Part shown: in pieces, positions 1-8,639 of the stretch | Position numbering within the stretch: position 1 is the stretch's first letter | Layout: each line of letters opens with the position of its first letter | Source: Syntrophobacter sp963666995 | GTDB taxonomy: Bacteria; Desulfobacterota; Syntrophobacteria; Syntrophobacterales; Syntrophobacteraceae | Direction: 5' to 3' | Length of the DNA stretch: 64,000 bases | NCBI GenBank assembly: GCA_963666995.1 | Contig: OY762941.1 | Coordinates: forward strand, 3,844,001 to 3,908,000 | Made by a program: the position numbers and the translations under genes | The notes under the pieces: generated by a model | What the model was told of the DNA's origin: nothing | Databases searched by the model: none | The model's input: only the letters and a program-made list of their open reading frames with translations

Positions 1-974
1 GTTGACGGAACGAACGCTTCAGGTCTGGACATGATGTCTCGAACCCATGTCCTGGGTCTGTTCATTTGATCGGCGATGAGTTCCATCACCGTGCGGTGCA
101 CCGATTCGGCGTCTTCCGACCTCACCATTGCCGACCCGGCTCCGGTGTGGCCTCCCCCGCCCAGCTTTCGCATGATCCCTCCAATATCTATTTCCTGGGC
201 CCCGGAGCAGCCGATGACCATGCACCTGTCGGAAGAGGCGGCAAAAATCCCGATGGCGGCGTCCAACCCTTTGATCTCCTTGTACTTGGCAACCACCGAG
301 GAGAGCATGGACAGGCCGCTTTCAACCTGCACCAGCGGGACGCCCACTTCATATCCTCCAAAACTGTGGGTCTGGGAAGAATCGAGCATTTTTGTCAGGA
401 TGTCCGTATGACCGCCGTCAAACGATGAAGACAGGTAGGCTGTGGCCACGTTCAGGTCGGCGCCGTTTTCCATCAGGAATCCGGCTGCATGGGCGTCCTC
501 GGCATTTGTGGAAGGATAGACCAGGTTCCCCGTGTCTTCGTAAATGCCCATGAGGAAAAGAGTGGCGTGCATGGGCGAAAAAGCGCAATCCCGATTTCTC
601 ATCTCCCGGAGCATCAGGGTAATCGTGGATCCGGCCTGTTCCCGGCACTTCCAGGACGGCTCGATATTTCCCCCCTTCATGTGATGGTCCCAGAGCACGA
701 TGGAGAGATCGTCCCGGATCTTAAACGATGCGGGCTGCTCCATACGGCCCCAGTTGTTTGTGTCCACCACGATCAGCCCGGTGACACTTTCCAGGTCCAA
801 TTCCCTGGCGGAACAAATCTTGAAAAGGTCTCGGTGAAGGGCCAGAAAATTCTTCACATTGGGACGCAGTTGATTTGGAAGGACCCCGGTTGCCCCGGGA
901 TACAAGTAGGTGGCGGCCACAAGGGAAGCCAGGGCATCAAAATCCGTATTGGTGTGTGTGACGGCTATCTGCAT
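1..974 (-). CDS. DHH-family phosphoesterase with DHHA1 and start of CBS domain, C-terminus beyond window
   Basis: Reading the complement from an ATG at 974 gives an uninterrupted frame to base 1, so the 5' end is complete and the 3' end lies outside the window. The start is preceded by a GAGGG ribosome-binding site at 7 nt spacing. The N-terminal DHH domain shows TNTDFDALAS near residue 10, a VVDTNNW motif and a WDHH motif. A DHHA1-type glycine loop KLGGGGHTGAG follows near residue 280. The last visible residues (VRDIMSRPEAF) look like the start of a CBS domain. In deltaproteobacteria this order (DHH, DHHA1, two CBS, poly(A) polymerase head) occurs in a large fused tRNA nucleotidyltransferase-like protein, so the missing part may carry a nucleotidyltransferase domain. 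That extension is inference. If it is absent, an NrnA-like nanoRNase/pAp phosphatase with CBS domains is the alternative. Confidence 0.85.
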   Translation of the reverse strand, partial: MQIAVTHTNTDFDALASLVAATYLYPGATGVLPNQLRPNVKNFLALHRDLFKICSARELDLESVTGLIVVDTNNWGRMEQPASFKIRDDLSIVLWDHHMKGGNIEPSWKCREQAGSTITLMLREMRNRDCAFSPMHATLFLMGIYEDTGNLVYPSTNAEDAHAAGFLMENGADLNVATAYLSSSFDGGHTDILTKMLDSSQTHSFGGYEVGVPLVQVESGLSMLSSVVAKYKEIKGLDAAIGIFAASSDRCMVIGCSGAQEIDIGGIMRKLGGGGHTGAGSAMVRSEDAESVHRTVMELIADQMNRPRTWVRDIMSRPEAFVPS

Positions 975-1205
975 TGCACAATCCCTCAAGCATGAAAAGC
1001 AGAGATGCGACGACTGCGATCGTTCTCGTGCGTGTCCGGTCCACTATTCCATGGATACGTCCCCGGATCCACATATTTGCAGAAGGACATCCTCAAGGCT
1101 CCGGTGATCTTCGATCGTGGGATTGCACATCGATGCCCCTGAGGCCCGTATTCTTTATACGGAGCGACCTATATAACGGCAATCATTGATTTCCGCAGGC
1201 GGCTT

Positions 1206-1238
1206 GTAGGGTGGGCAAAAGCGAAGCGTTGCCCACCA
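1206..1238. repeat. REP palindrome, copy 1
   Basis: GTAGGGTGGGCA followed by a short loop and TGCCCACC forms an imperfect hairpin. The same head and palindrome recur at 7944, 8594, 11964, 12021 and 12181, including both sides of the tyrosine transposase gene at 7980-8531. Confidence 0.75.
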
Positions 1239-1284
1239 GGTTTACCCTCCGCATGGGTGAGAATTGGCGGGCACGGTGAACGGC

Positions 1285-1469
1285 CTGTTGCCCAAACAGA
1301 ATCCAGGTGAGAAATGAGCAGTTTGTCCGGAAACGTCACCCCGGCGGCGTGGCGGGGTCCAGTGTCGTTAATTGGAATTACCCTATAATTTCAAGGAGCC
1401 TGGATTTCGACTTCCGCCGGAATGACGAATCCTGACGCATATGGCCTCGGCTTTTTTGGGGGGCAACAG
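1285..1469 (+). repeat. CTGTTGCCCAAA element, copy A
   Basis: A ~186 bp intergenic element. It opens with CTGTTGCCCAAACAG and closes with a GGGGGCAACAG end that is its near inverted repeat. Inside are two palindromes: one around a CACCCCGGCG/GGGGTCCAGTG core and one around a CTTCCGCCGGAATGACG core. Five further copies lie at 14156, 17694, 50361, 59029 and 60478. No ORF is conserved in it. Confidence 0.8.
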
Positions 1470-1513
1470 GCCCCATTTCATTGCCGACCACTCCTTGCGC
1501 CCCCGTCATTATG

Positions 1514-4453
1514 TCAAATGTGTAGGTCTGACCCCGAGATTACGGGTAATCTGACGATAAACGTCGAACCTTTCCCCGGCTCGCTGTGGGCCCTGATGCC
1601 CCCGCCGTGCCGCTCGGCTATTTTCCGGCATATGGCAAGGCCGATTCCGGTCCCTTCATATTCGTTGCGGCTGTGCAATCTCTGAAAAGGCTTGAAAATA
1701 CGCTCCGCATACTGTTGTTCAAACCCGATGCCGTTGTCCGTCACGAAGATTTCGCAGACTCCGGGGTCATCCTGTTTTGCATACACCGTAATTCGAGGCG
1801 GTTCGGTGCCGCGGAACTTCAGCGCATTGCCGATGAGGTTTTGAAAAAGGCGCAGGATCTGAGTTTCTTCGGCTTCTATGGTCGGCAAATTTCCGATTTC
1901 CACCAGGCCGCCCGCTTCCCTGACTGTTTCTTCAAAGACATCCGCCGCTTCCCGCACGATCTGCTCGAGGTCTACGGTCTTGAACGGCTCCGGCGTTGCA
2001 GCCGCCCGCGAAAATTGGAGCAAGTCGTCGAGAAGCTGCCGCATGCGGGACGCCGAACTCTGGACCCTGTCCAGGTATTCCCGTCCGGCACTGTCGAGTG
2101 TGTCCGCGCATCTTCTCTGAGTCATGTCGCAGAAGATCTGTATCTTGCGCAGGGGTTCCTGGAGATCGTGGGAGGCGACATGGGCAAATTCCTGCAACTC
2201 CTGGTTCAACAGTTCCAGCTTTTCTATTGTCGCGTCGAGTTCGGCGGTGCGCTCCCGAACACGCAGCTCAAGCTCATCACGTGATTCGCGAAGTTCCTGT
2301 TCCATAACCTTGCGCTCGGAAATGTCGCGATGCTGCCACATTCGGCCGCGCGGCTTTCCATCGACCATGATGGGAATATGATCTCTCAGCAGCACTCGTC
2401 CGTTGCGCATCCGGACCTCTTCGCCCTCGATGCGATGTCTCCGGGAGACAACTTGCCGGATGTAAGTCGCATTTGCTTCGGGGTCGGCATAGGCGGGCAA
2501 CACTTTCGCCAGCATTTCCTTAGCCGTTATTCCGATCATATCCGATGGAGCCTCCGCGATATCGAACTGGTCACAGAGGTTTTGATTTATAAACTCGATT
2601 CGATTGTCTTCCGATACAACCAAAACGCCGACAAAGATGTTGGACAGGATCTTATGAAAGCGCTGCACTGTTGTCCGGAGGATCTCGTCGGCCCGTTTGG
2701 GCTCGGTGATATCGCGGCCCACCACCACAGCTCCGACGATCAGGCCGTCTTTGTCGCGAATGGGACCGAAGCTGTAACTTCCGACCCAGGATTCGCCGGT
2801 GTCTTTGCGCCGCAACCCGTATTCGGCGTTCGTGGCCGTCTCGCCCCGCAGCGCCCTGGGGACCGCCCACTGGTCCGGAAGCGCCGGTTCCCCGTCGGCC
2901 GTGAATACATCCAGGATGTCGGGATACTCGGCGAAGGTCCTGGAACATTCGTCCTTGCTCCTGAACCTGTGGAACGTCGCGAAGGCATCGTTGAAGTCGA
3001 TGAAGCGCCCGTTTGCATCTGAAATGGACACGGCGTCGGTCATACTGGCCAAAGCCGCTTCAAGCTTCGCCCGACTCTCCAGCAGCGCCGTCATTGCCTG
3101 CTTGCGCTCGGTGACGTCCTGCATCGACGAAAGAATGAATTTACGTCCGCCGATGTCGATCGAATCCATATTGACGAGCAGGGTAAGCGGGGCGCCCGTC
3201 CTGGTGCATGCCGCCATCTCTGCGTTCCGAACGGAGCCGAACTGCCGTAATTCGTTCAGCATGCGCTCTCTTGGTTCCGCTTTGTGTATTATTTCCAACT
3301 CCGCGCCGGACTTCCCGATAACCTCCTCTTTGCCGGTGTAACCGGATAGATCCAGCCAGGCCCGGTTCACGTCGTACAGCACGCCGTCGGGCATTGTGGC
3401 GAGCGCCATTGCAAACGGCGCCGCATGGAACAGGGTGGAGAACTTCTCTGCGCTCTGTTCGCTTAGCTGAAGCTTTCTTTCCATCCGTTTGCGTTTTTCT
3501 TCCTCTGTGACAATGAACCAGGCCCTCGCCCCCAATAACGACAGCAGCATTCCGCAGATGAATATACCGCCGATGACCACTACCAGCTTGCTTTTGAAGG
3601 GGACCAGGCCGGAAAGCACGTCCTGTTCGGAAGAGGCGACGGCAATAGACCAGTACGTATCCCCGATATGAACCGGCATATACACGGCGTATTCAGTGAC
3701 TTGTCCGTCCTTTCGGCCGCCTGTTCCGTTAAGCGTGTAGGTCGCGGCGCCTCCATGGCCCTTCAGCATGTCGTTCACCATGGCAATAAGCGAAGGGGAA
3801 TCCTTCATGGTTTCAAACACGGATTTCCCGGTGAATCCCGGTATCGGACTGTAAATCTGCGTTCCGTCACGGCTGACAACCCAGGCGTACCCTGTTTTGT
3901 CGATCTTTATCACATCGAGATAGCGCTTCGCCAAGCTCTCGAAACTTATCAGTATCCCGATTGACCCTCTGAATGCGGACCCGCTGAAGACGGGCACATG
4001 GAGGGCAATCGCGTCAAATCCCTGGACAGCCCTGAACACATCGCTGATAACCGGCTTGTGGTCCCGCAGCAGCTCACGCACGTGCTCCCGGTCCGGGATA
4101 TCGGTCCCCGCAGAGGCGGTTGAGGGAAAGTCATAAAGTATTACGCCTCTTTCATCCATGCGGGTGATCGACCGGATCTGCTCCTGGTTGGCCTCATAGA
4201 CGAGATTGATATAGCGCTTACCGACGGCGTCGGTGTCGATGATCTCATCCATCTTTGACAAAGCGTCCAGGACCCGGGTCCACGTTGCGAAGAACTCTTC
4301 GATTCCTCGTGCCGCCTGCCTTGCCTGGATCGTCTGTTCTTCGTTCAGCTCGGTGATGGCCGTGTTTTTGGCCTCATTGTAGAAGATGCTGAAGAGAAAA
4401 GCGCACGCACCGGCAAATACAATCGTGAGGGCGACAAAGATTCTTTTCTTCAC
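1514..4453 (-). CDS. Multi-PAS sensor histidine kinase with extracytoplasmic Cache-type domain
   Basis: A 979-residue membrane histidine kinase. An N-terminal membrane segment (residues 5-24) and a second one near 290-312 bracket a ~260-residue periplasmic region that looks like a dCache sensor. Three PAS-like regions follow (about 335-450, 455-590 and 600-715), then a coiled coil rich in E/R/L. The phosphoacceptor histidine is in ASHDLQEPLRKI near residue 761. The ATPase domain shows the N box LFQNLIGNALKF, the G1 box DNGIGF and the G2 box GTGIGLAICRKI. Many relatives with this HisKA type resemble phytochrome-like kinases. No receiver domain is fused and no response regulator gene lies next to it, so it is an orphan kinase in this window. 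The signal sensed cannot be read from the sequence. Confidence 0.95.
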   Translation of the reverse strand: MKKRIFVALTIVFAGACAFLFSIFYNEAKNTAITELNEEQTIQARQAARGIEEFFATWTRVLDALSKMDEIIDTDAVGKRYINLVYEANQEQIRSITRMDERGVILYDFPSTASAGTDIPDREHVRELLRDHKPVISDVFRAVQGFDAIALHVPVFSGSAFRGSIGILISFESLAKRYLDVIKIDKTGYAWVVSRDGTQIYSPIPGFTGKSVFETMKDSPSLIAMVNDMLKGHGGAATYTLNGTGGRKDGQVTEYAVYMPVHIGDTYWSIAVASSEQDVLSGLVPFKSKLVVVIGGIFICGMLLSLLGARAWFIVTEEEKRKRMERKLQLSEQSAEKFSTLFHAAPFAMALATMPDGVLYDVNRAWLDLSGYTGKEEVIGKSGAELEIIHKAEPRERMLNELRQFGSVRNAEMAACTRTGAPLTLLVNMDSIDIGGRKFILSSMQDVTERKQAMTALLESRAKLEAALASMTDAVSISDANGRFIDFNDAFATFHRFRSKDECSRTFAEYPDILDVFTADGEPALPDQWAVPRALRGETATNAEYGLRRKDTGESWVGSYSFGPIRDKDGLIVGAVVVGRDITEPKRADEILRTTVQRFHKILSNIFVGVLVVSEDNRIEFINQNLCDQFDIAEAPSDMIGITAKEMLAKVLPAYADPEANATYIRQVVSRRHRIEGEEVRMRNGRVLLRDHIPIMVDGKPRGRMWQHRDISERKVMEQELRESRDELELRVRERTAELDATIEKLELLNQELQEFAHVASHDLQEPLRKIQIFCDMTQRRCADTLDSAGREYLDRVQSSASRMRQLLDDLLQFSRAAATPEPFKTVDLEQIVREAADVFEETVREAGGLVEIGNLPTIEAEETQILRLFQNLIGNALKFRGTEPPRITVYAKQDDPGVCEIFVTDNGIGFEQQYAERIFKPFQRLHSRNEYEGTGIGLAICRKIAERHGGGIRAHSEPGKGSTFIVRLPVISGSDLHI

Positions 4454-4950
4454 AGGCGAATCTCCCGCTGATTATAGGGCATGGCTCATTCCTGGTTGAG
4501 TCGAGGTGACCGGTTTCTCCCGATACTACGGGTTGGGATTTCTTTTCCTGGTTTGCCGCCTGGTTTTTCCGGCGCAGGCACGGTAATTCCCCCTGGATTC
4601 GGCGGCCCCGGTTCCTCACGGAGCCGGGCTTGCCGATTTTCCGCATCCGGCTTCATGAGACCGGCCTACAGACAGGCTGCCGCCGGCCGGTACGCTTCCC
4701 GCCGAGTGGGGACAAAGCTATTTTTGGTGAAAGACGTGAGGGATACGCTGATTTCCGCGCGAAGACGCCGCACTACCCCCCCTCTTCACCCTTCGGTTCG
4801 TGGGCAGTGAGCTAACATTATTAAGTTATAATTATTTCCCTATTCAGTCAACACATCATCAGATGGCTGATTCGGTTCCTCTATAATGCACCCAGGGGTT
4901 CCGCGGACATTTGCCGGAGCCGGAAAGCAAGCGATAGGCGGACTGCCGCT
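4454..4950. other. Intergenic stretch without recognisable gene
   Basis: About 500 bp between the sensor kinase start and the group II intron remnant. Frames are short and interrupted on both strands. It may hold the kinase promoter and the left boundary of the accessory island, but no clear promoter, RNA gene or repeat was seen. Confidence 0.5.
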
Positions 4951-5344
4951 TCCACGCCTTGTACGACAAGGTTTCTCGGGCGGATATCCTCAGTCATGCC
5001 ACAGCCTTGTCCGCGCTGGCAAGGGAAGCGCCGGGATCGACGGCGTCACCGCCCTTACGCAATGCGGGAGGACACTCGTTGAGCCTGATCGCGTCGTTGG
5101 AGAGGTCAATAACACCGTTCGCGGCTGGGTTGCCTACTTCCACTTTAAGAACTGCAGGAAGGCCCTGAAACACGTACGGGGTTACGTGGAAAAGCGGCTG
5201 CTGATCCACCTGTGCAAGCATCACAGGGTCAGGGGCAAGAAAACAGGCTTTGCCGGATTTGGCAATCGGGCTCTTTACAAGAACTACGGATTGTACAAGG
5301 TGCCGGCAACAGCGGGCTGGAAGAAAGCGCATGCCTTGCGGTAA
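4951..5344 (+). pseudogene. ltrA: Group II intron reverse transcriptase/maturase, internally deleted and frameshifted
   Basis: The N-terminal signature FHALYDKVSRADILSHA is read from about 4951, followed by APG/IDGVT-like residues that require a change of frame near 5030. The frame then jumps directly to the C-terminal maturase domain: VNNTVRGWVAYFHFKNC, then a KRLLIHLCKHHRVRGKKTGF stretch, ending GWKKAHALR at 5341. All central reverse transcriptase blocks (about 250 residues, including the catalytic YADD) are missing. The protein cannot be a functional reverse transcriptase. It belongs to the same remnant as the domain V immediately downstream. Confidence 0.8.
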
Positions 5345-5354
5345 ATTACATCGG

Positions 5355-5388
5355 AAAGCCGTGTGCGGGAAAACTGCACGCACGGTTT
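5355..5388 (+). mobile_element. Group II intron domain V (catalytic RNA hairpin), 3' end of degraded intron
   Basis: AAAGCCGTGTGCGG, a GAAA tetraloop and CTGCACGCACGGTTT fold into the ~34 nt hairpin typical of bacterial group II intron domain V, with the AGC triad at the base of the 5' strand. It lies 11 bp after the maturase stop codon, the expected position. Domain VI would follow at about 5390-5440 (a GGGCAGGCGG/TTTGCCTGC hairpin is visible). The 5' domains I-III were not recognised upstream, so the intron is a remnant. Confidence 0.75.
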
Positions 5389-5614
5389 GATGAGGGAGGG
5401 CAGGCGGTTTGCCTGCTTTCTGCTCTACCCTGTGCCGTGCTGGCCAATCCTGGGCTTCTGGGAGCGACGTGATCCTGTGACGTGAAAGATTCGAGGGACC
5501 GATTTCTCGCTCTTCAGGGGAGATATATTTGGCCCAGCCTATCAGTACAAAGAAATAGATGGTAAAATATCAACAAAGTTGTGGATAAGCTGCGAATGCC
5601 TTGGTCTACGGTTC

Positions 5615-6905
5615 CTTTGGACACCTAGTTGGAAGAGATGACCAACGTAAGGAGGTGTCCGCATTATGGTTAATGGAAGTGGAAAAGCTTGAGGGCCATC
5701 AAAGGCATACCCCGCAACTGCCGGAGATTGCCCTGCGGAAGCCGTAGCGATTCTCCGCCAGGATGAAATGCATGATCGCTTTGCGCCGCCTTCGGGGGGA
5801 AGACTTGGAGCTGGTCTCAAGGAAGCATAGCGTCACCGCCGCCCTGATCTCCCGGTGGAGAGATGATTTTCTCTCGAGAGGGGAATCCGTCGTGAAGAGG
5901 CCGGGAAAGCTCGAAGAGGTTACGATGGAGTCTGAGCTTCTCCGGGAAGAAATCGAAAGATTGGAACAAAACCGCTTTTTATCCCGTAGGAGGTCGAGGA
6001 AGCGAGCCGGACCCTCTCGCCCGTCCAAAGGTAAACCGTACGGTCTGGCAAGAGTGTGCTGACCGTGGAAGATTGTAGGATCAAGCGTCTACGCTCAGCG
6101 CTGCAATGGCTGCGGGCCTATGTCCGGCCGCAGGGGACCAATCGGCCAGTGTATGGTTGAGCAGATCACGCCGGAAACCCGTTTCATCCTCACAGACTCC
6201 CAGTTTCATGGTGAGGGTTACCGGAAGGTGTGGGCGAGGTTGAGATTCAACGAGATCAGAACCTCGAAAAGACGAATCCTGAGACTCCTACGCTAGCACA
6301 ACCTTCTCGCTTTGTGGCGTATCAAATGCCCCACCGTGCGAAAGGTCCACGATGGAGTAAATACAACTGAGCGGGTCAATGAGATGTGGGCCATGGACCG
6401 GACTTCTTCCTTTATAACCGGGGAAGGCAAGGTCTCCATCTTCTTTGCCGTCGATCACTGTTCGATGGAGGGCATAGATATCCATGCCGCCACATGCGGA
6501 ACTCGCTTCGAAGCCTTTGAACTCATACGACGGGGAGTCAGAGACTTCTTCGGTGGATTTGGAGAAGAAATCGCACAAGGGCTCTCGCTTCGCCGCGACC
6601 ACAGCTCTCGGTTTGTGTCGAATGATTTCCAGCAGGAAAGCTCCTTCCTCGGCATTTTCTCTTCTCCGGCCTTTGTCCGTGAGCCGGTGTGCCGAGAGAT
6701 TTGTGAGAATCTTGAAGGAAAACCTTCTCTGGTTGAAATCTTTCGCAGACGTCGAAGAGCTCAGGGAAGCTCTCCTTGCATTCAAGACTGAGTACAACAA
6801 TAAGTGGATTCTTCAAGCGCACGGCTACAAGACTCCAGCTCAGGTCAGAGCCGAGCAGACACGTTCACTTGAGGAGATGGCTTAATAACATCGGAATGTG
6901 TCCAA
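5615..6905 (+). mobile_element. Decayed IS3-type insertion sequence
   Basis: Short inverted ends TTGGACAC (5615-5622) and GTGTCCAA (6898-6905) bound a 1.29 kb segment that contains the broken transposase described separately. The size and the orfA-orfB arrangement fit the IS3 family. No target duplication is visible at the proposed ends, so the exact boundaries are tentative. Confidence 0.6.
5763..6885 (+). pseudogene. IS3-family transposase (OrfA helix-turn-helix plus OrfB DDE integrase), disrupted
   Basis: OrfA-like residues (LELVSRKHSVTAALISRW, then ERLEQNRFLSRRRSRK) begin near 5763. OrfB continues in the same frame from KGKPYGLARVC but meets a TGA at 6060. It goes on as WKIV-SSVYAQR and FHGEGYRKVWARLRF, then meets a TAG at 6294. 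The catalytic core shows MWAMDRT for the first D and RRDHSSRFVSNDFQ for the second. Near 6690 the frame shifts by +1, after which CAERFVRILKENLLW supplies the catalytic E and the C-terminus ends at 6885. Two nonsense codons and one frameshift make the gene inactive. Confidence 0.85.
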
Positions 6906-6951
6906 GACACCGCGGACCTATACAAAACAATTTTATTAGGAAGAGCAAACG

Positions 6952-7860
6952 ATGAAACCGATCCCATACTCTGCTCTTGAACTTTGGCTAAAACATCATT
7001 TACCTGAATCCACGCCTCCCGAATGGAAGGCCTACTCCTTGGCTCAAGTCGTTCTTGCGCATTTCCTTGGTTTGGACTGGGTCGAGGCAAATGTCATGTC
7101 AAACAACAGTTCACTCGATTTTTTCCGTACATGTCCTACCACTGAAGATGACCGGATCCGGCATATCGTGCGCGTTGTTCAATTTGGAGAACTTCTCTTT
7201 AATCTTCAAAAAGTTCCTGGTATTGAGCGACGGATCGAGATAATTCGGGCTGATCCAGACAGAATCGAACAGACGTTTACCGAATTTGTTGCCCTTATGA
7301 TTTTGGTTCTAAATGGTACTCCAGTACGCTTTGTAGAACCAATTGGCAAAAAAGGGGAGGACTTCGATTTCGAAATTTTGTTGCCGAGTAGAGCAAAAGC
7401 ATATTGCGAAGCTAAATGCAAGATAGAGGCGAATGAACTTAATATCGCGGGGCTCGAGAAATCTCTTAAGAAAGCTCGTGATCAGCTCCCAAAGTATGGT
7501 CCAGGGGTCGTTTTTTTAAGTGTTCCTGAACATAGCCTTAAGGACTATGTAGCTTTAAGCGCCACCGTGTCTATCGTGATAGATAAGTTTTTCAGAGACA
7601 CAACCCGTGTCGCCCTTGTTGTAGTTCATGGATGTGATCTATTTTGCGACTCACATTTTTCTGCGGGGACTCTTCTCCTGAAGGAATTCAAGAATGAGCA
7701 TTCTCAATACGCGGCTCATTTCAATAGGGATTTCCTGCGCAATATCACTGCCGAAAGGATAACGAAAATGTGGATTCGTTTCATTGCTCCTGCCTGGATG
7801 AAAACACTAGATGTGATCCTGGACAGCCTAGAAACAGATCGAGGTACACAAAGGCCATAA
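6952..7860 (+). CDS. Unrecognised protein with PD-(D/E)XK-like nuclease core
   Basis: A 302-residue protein starting at an ATG preceded by AGGAAG. I do not recognise the family from sequence alone. A helix around residues 103-122 (FTEFVALMILVLNG) is followed by a short strand, then EDFDFEI at 136-142, and YCEAKCK with E153 and K155. This D...ExK order on adjacent strands is the pattern of PD-(D/E)XK nucleases. The rest, including the ~90 N-terminal residues and a C-terminal half with predicted alternating strands and helices, shows nothing familiar. The gene is visibly richer in A and T than its neighbours and lies between a dead IS and a REP transposase, so horizontal acquisition is likely. 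Restriction, defence or DNA repair roles are possible, but function is unproven. Confidence 0.7.
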   Translation: MKPIPYSALELWLKHHLPESTPPEWKAYSLAQVVLAHFLGLDWVEANVMSNNSSLDFFRTCPTTEDDRIRHIVRVVQFGELLFNLQKVPGIERRIEIIRADPDRIEQTFTEFVALMILVLNGTPVRFVEPIGKKGEDFDFEILLPSRAKAYCEAKCKIEANELNIAGLEKSLKKARDQLPKYGPGVVFLSVPEHSLKDYVALSATVSIVIDKFFRDTTRVALVVVHGCDLFCDSHFSAGTLLLKEFKNEHSQYAAHFNRDFLRNITAERITKMWIRFIAPAWMKTLDVILDSLETDRGTQRP

Positions 7861-7943
7861 TCGCAGCGGAAAAGAGGTAGGTAATCGAGAATGCGGCTAC
7901 CTGGAGGAAAGGGAGAGGGGTCAAGCCGCTGTTTAATAGCCGG

Positions 7944-7975
7944 GTAGGGTGGGCACAGCTTTATCGTGCCCACCG
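7944..7975. repeat. REP palindrome, copy 2, just downstream of the tyrosine transposase
   Basis: GTAGGGTGGGCACAG...CGTGCCCACC hairpin ending about 5 bp beyond the stop codon of the transposase gene. It is inverted relative to the copy at 8594 on the other side of that gene. Confidence 0.8.
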
Positions 7976-7979
7976 TTTT

Positions 7980-8531
7980 TCATTCTCCCCAAGGATGTCC
8001 TTGCGTATCAGGGATTGAGCCTCCGCCCCAGTGTTCAGGGTAAATGCCCAATTGGACATATCGATGAAAACTAGAATAGGGCCATTCAATAACTCGCCTG
8101 ACATGCCCGTGCTTTACCGGATTGTAGTGGATGTAATCCATATATGCCGGATACTCATCTTCATCCCTGATCAGATGCTCCCAGAAACGTCTCTGCCAGA
8201 TGGTGGACTCTCTGTGATGCCGTTTTGAATCATTCATCCATTCCCTGACGTGGAACAGAATTTTTGTCCGTTTCGAGAAGCCGGATTTGATGAGACCCCA
8301 GCGCAGAGAGAAATCGGAGCATCCTTCAGGTAGGGTCCATATGCAGTGAAGGTGTTCCGGCAAGAGGACCCAAGCGCCGATGAAAAAGGGATGTCGCTGT
8401 CGAACGTCGTCGATGGCTTCCCGAAGCGCCTGCCTGCTTACCGGCTGATCCAAGATGGGCCTGCGCCGATACGTTACCACGGTGAAGAAGAATGTTCCCC
8501 CGGATAATGAGGCACGGCGATAATTCGCCAT
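7980..8531 (-). CDS. REP-associated tyrosine transposase (Y1/HUH family)
   Basis: A 183-residue single-strand-specific transposase of the Y1_Tnp/RAYT type. The N-terminus YRRASLSGGTFFFTVVTYRR matches the family opening. The HUH metal-binding motif is in LLPEHLHCIW (residues 58-67). The region DYIHYNPVKHG carries the catalytic tyrosine near residue 133. Family members are thought to recognise REP hairpins as single strands and to spread them. The gene is flanked by such hairpins at 7944 and 8594 in inverted orientation, and matching palindromes are scattered elsewhere in the window. It is intact and has no partner gene. In contrast to IS200/IS605 TnpA, RAYTs are single-copy and have no cargo. 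Confidence 0.92.
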   Translation of the reverse strand: MANYRRASLSGGTFFFTVVTYRRRPILDQPVSRQALREAIDDVRQRHPFFIGAWVLLPEHLHCIWTLPEGCSDFSLRWGLIKSGFSKRTKILFHVREWMNDSKRHHRESTIWQRRFWEHLIRDEDEYPAYMDYIHYNPVKHGHVRRVIEWPYSSFHRYVQLGIYPEHWGGGSIPDTQGHPWGE

Positions 8532-8593
8532 CTACATTTTTCCCTTGTTGTAGAGTGGTCTATTTCATGGGGCGGTTTTTGTCTGAAAAACCT

Positions 8594-8628
8594 GGGTGGT
8601 GGGCATGATAAAACGATGCCCACCCTAC
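8594..8628. repeat. REP palindrome, copy 3, upstream of the tyrosine transposase
   Basis: GGTGGTGGGCAT...GATGCCCACCCTAC hairpin about 65 bp before the transposase start codon. Its outer end (CACCCTAC) is the complement of the GTAGGGTG head of copy 2. Confidence 0.8.
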
Positions 8629-8639
8629 ATTCTACATTC

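Noticed and set aside
5600..6920. Target-site duplication of the IS3-type element
   Set aside because: Flanking bases on the two sides do not match, so the borders cannot be confirmed.
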